Shown one piece after another: positions 5,095 to 5,292 of a DNA stretch of 5,292 nt. A model generated the notes under the pieces. It saw only the letters and a program-made list of their open reading frames with translations. It was not told the DNA's origin and did no database searches. Made by a program: the position numbers and the translations under genes. Origin of the DNA: Actinomycetes bacterium (GTDB lineage: Bacteria > Actinomycetota > Acidimicrobiia > Acidimicrobiales > Acidimicrobiaceae); the NCBI GenBank assembly GCA_021785315.1, contig JAJYFX010000167.1, positions 1 through 5,292 of the forward strand, written 5' to 3'. The first letter of the stretch is position 1, and each line of letters opens with the position of its first letter.

Positions 5095-5292
5095 CTAAGA
5101 CCGATCCCGCCTGCTAGGACCTGTTATAGTCTCCCTGGCAATCGTCCAAAGGGTGGACGGCACGGCCTCCACCCTTGTCTTTGCCTGTGCACCCCGGCCC
5201 GAACCGTGTCTGGCGAAGGGGAGCAAAAGAGCGGCCAGATAAAGCGTCTGGGCCCGGAAGATGATGCCGCTTACGCCGCTGGCACCCGGGAA
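5095..5292 (-). CDS. Possible 3' end of a convergent gene, partial (open at right edge)
   Basis: On the minus strand a frame is open from the right edge for 65 codons to TAG at 5097-5095. Its first part reads GVSGIIFRAQTLYLAALLLP, which looks like a membrane helix, followed by a basic tail, and its first codons favour G or C at the third position. Against it, the strong hairpin at 5149-5176 falls inside the frame and the second half has no recognisable feature. I do not recognise a family. It may be the end of a membrane protein or a chance open frame. Confidence 0.3.
   Translation of the reverse strand, partial: FPGASGVSGIIFRAQTLYLAALLLPFARHGSGRGAQAKTRVEAVPSTLWTIARETITGPSRRDRS
5149..5176 (+). 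terminator. Terminator hairpin after cbpB
   Basis: AAGGGTGGA (5149-5157) and TCCACCCTT (5168-5176) form a perfect 9-bp stem, with GGC/GCC able to pair further inside around a tight loop. GTCTTTG follows, a modest T-rich tail. It lies about 80 bases after the cbpB stop and is the natural end of the riboswitch-cbpA-cbpB transcript. Because it is symmetrical it could also act on a converging minus-strand transcript. Confidence 0.6.

Noticed and set aside
4619..5095. 158-codon minus-strand frame over the end of cbpB
   Set aside because: It is antisense to the SPASM cysteine region of cbpB, whose motifs are intact, and shows no domain of its own.
5177..5292. Plus-strand gene start at ATG ATG near 5261
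   Set aside because: Only about ten codons are visible, and the GGAAG directly abuts the first ATG, so the spacing is poor; it cannot be supported.
1..5292. CRISPR array, insertion sequence or attachment site
   Set aside because: No regularly spaced direct repeats, transposase or integrase fragment, or paired terminal repeats were seen.

Overview
The window carries five genes plus one possible sixth at the right edge, on both strands, with bacterial signals throughout: Shine-Dalgarno sites, a lipobox, sigma70-like promoters and a cobalamin riboswitch. The sequence is moderately GC-rich. Several things fit an actinobacterial host: a TTG start on hisS, a promoter with a TAnnnT -10 box, an Ala/Ser/Thr-rich lipoprotein linker, and a small RDD protein with a polar N-terminal tail. 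This is an inference; no marker here fixes the taxon.

Left part (1-2168, minus strand). An essential histidyl-tRNA synthetase gene (hisS) is followed, 116 bases downstream on the same strand, by a Kelch-type beta-propeller lipoprotein gene that runs off the left edge. Nothing links their functions. Middle (2169-2822). A 149-base divergent spacer with promoter-like elements separates hisS from a plus-strand gene for a small RDD-family membrane protein, which ends in a hairpin.

Right part (2823-5292). A long non-coding stretch with several inverted repeats leads into a good sigma70-type promoter and a complete class-I-like cobalamin (B12) riboswitch. The riboswitch leader opens onto a 47-codon gene with a strong ribosome-binding site. 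That gene is followed by a 458-residue radical SAM/SPASM enzyme gene and a terminator hairpin. The arrangement matches a ribosomally made, post-translationally modified peptide (RiPP) cassette: a precursor peptide (CbpA) and its radical SAM maturase (CbpB), expressed under B12 control. I recall CbpA/CbpB only as names for bioinformatically defined families; I know of no established product or function. This B12-regulated peptide system is the most interesting content of the window.

The last 120 bases hold no clear gene. An open minus-strand frame there may be the end of a convergent membrane protein gene.
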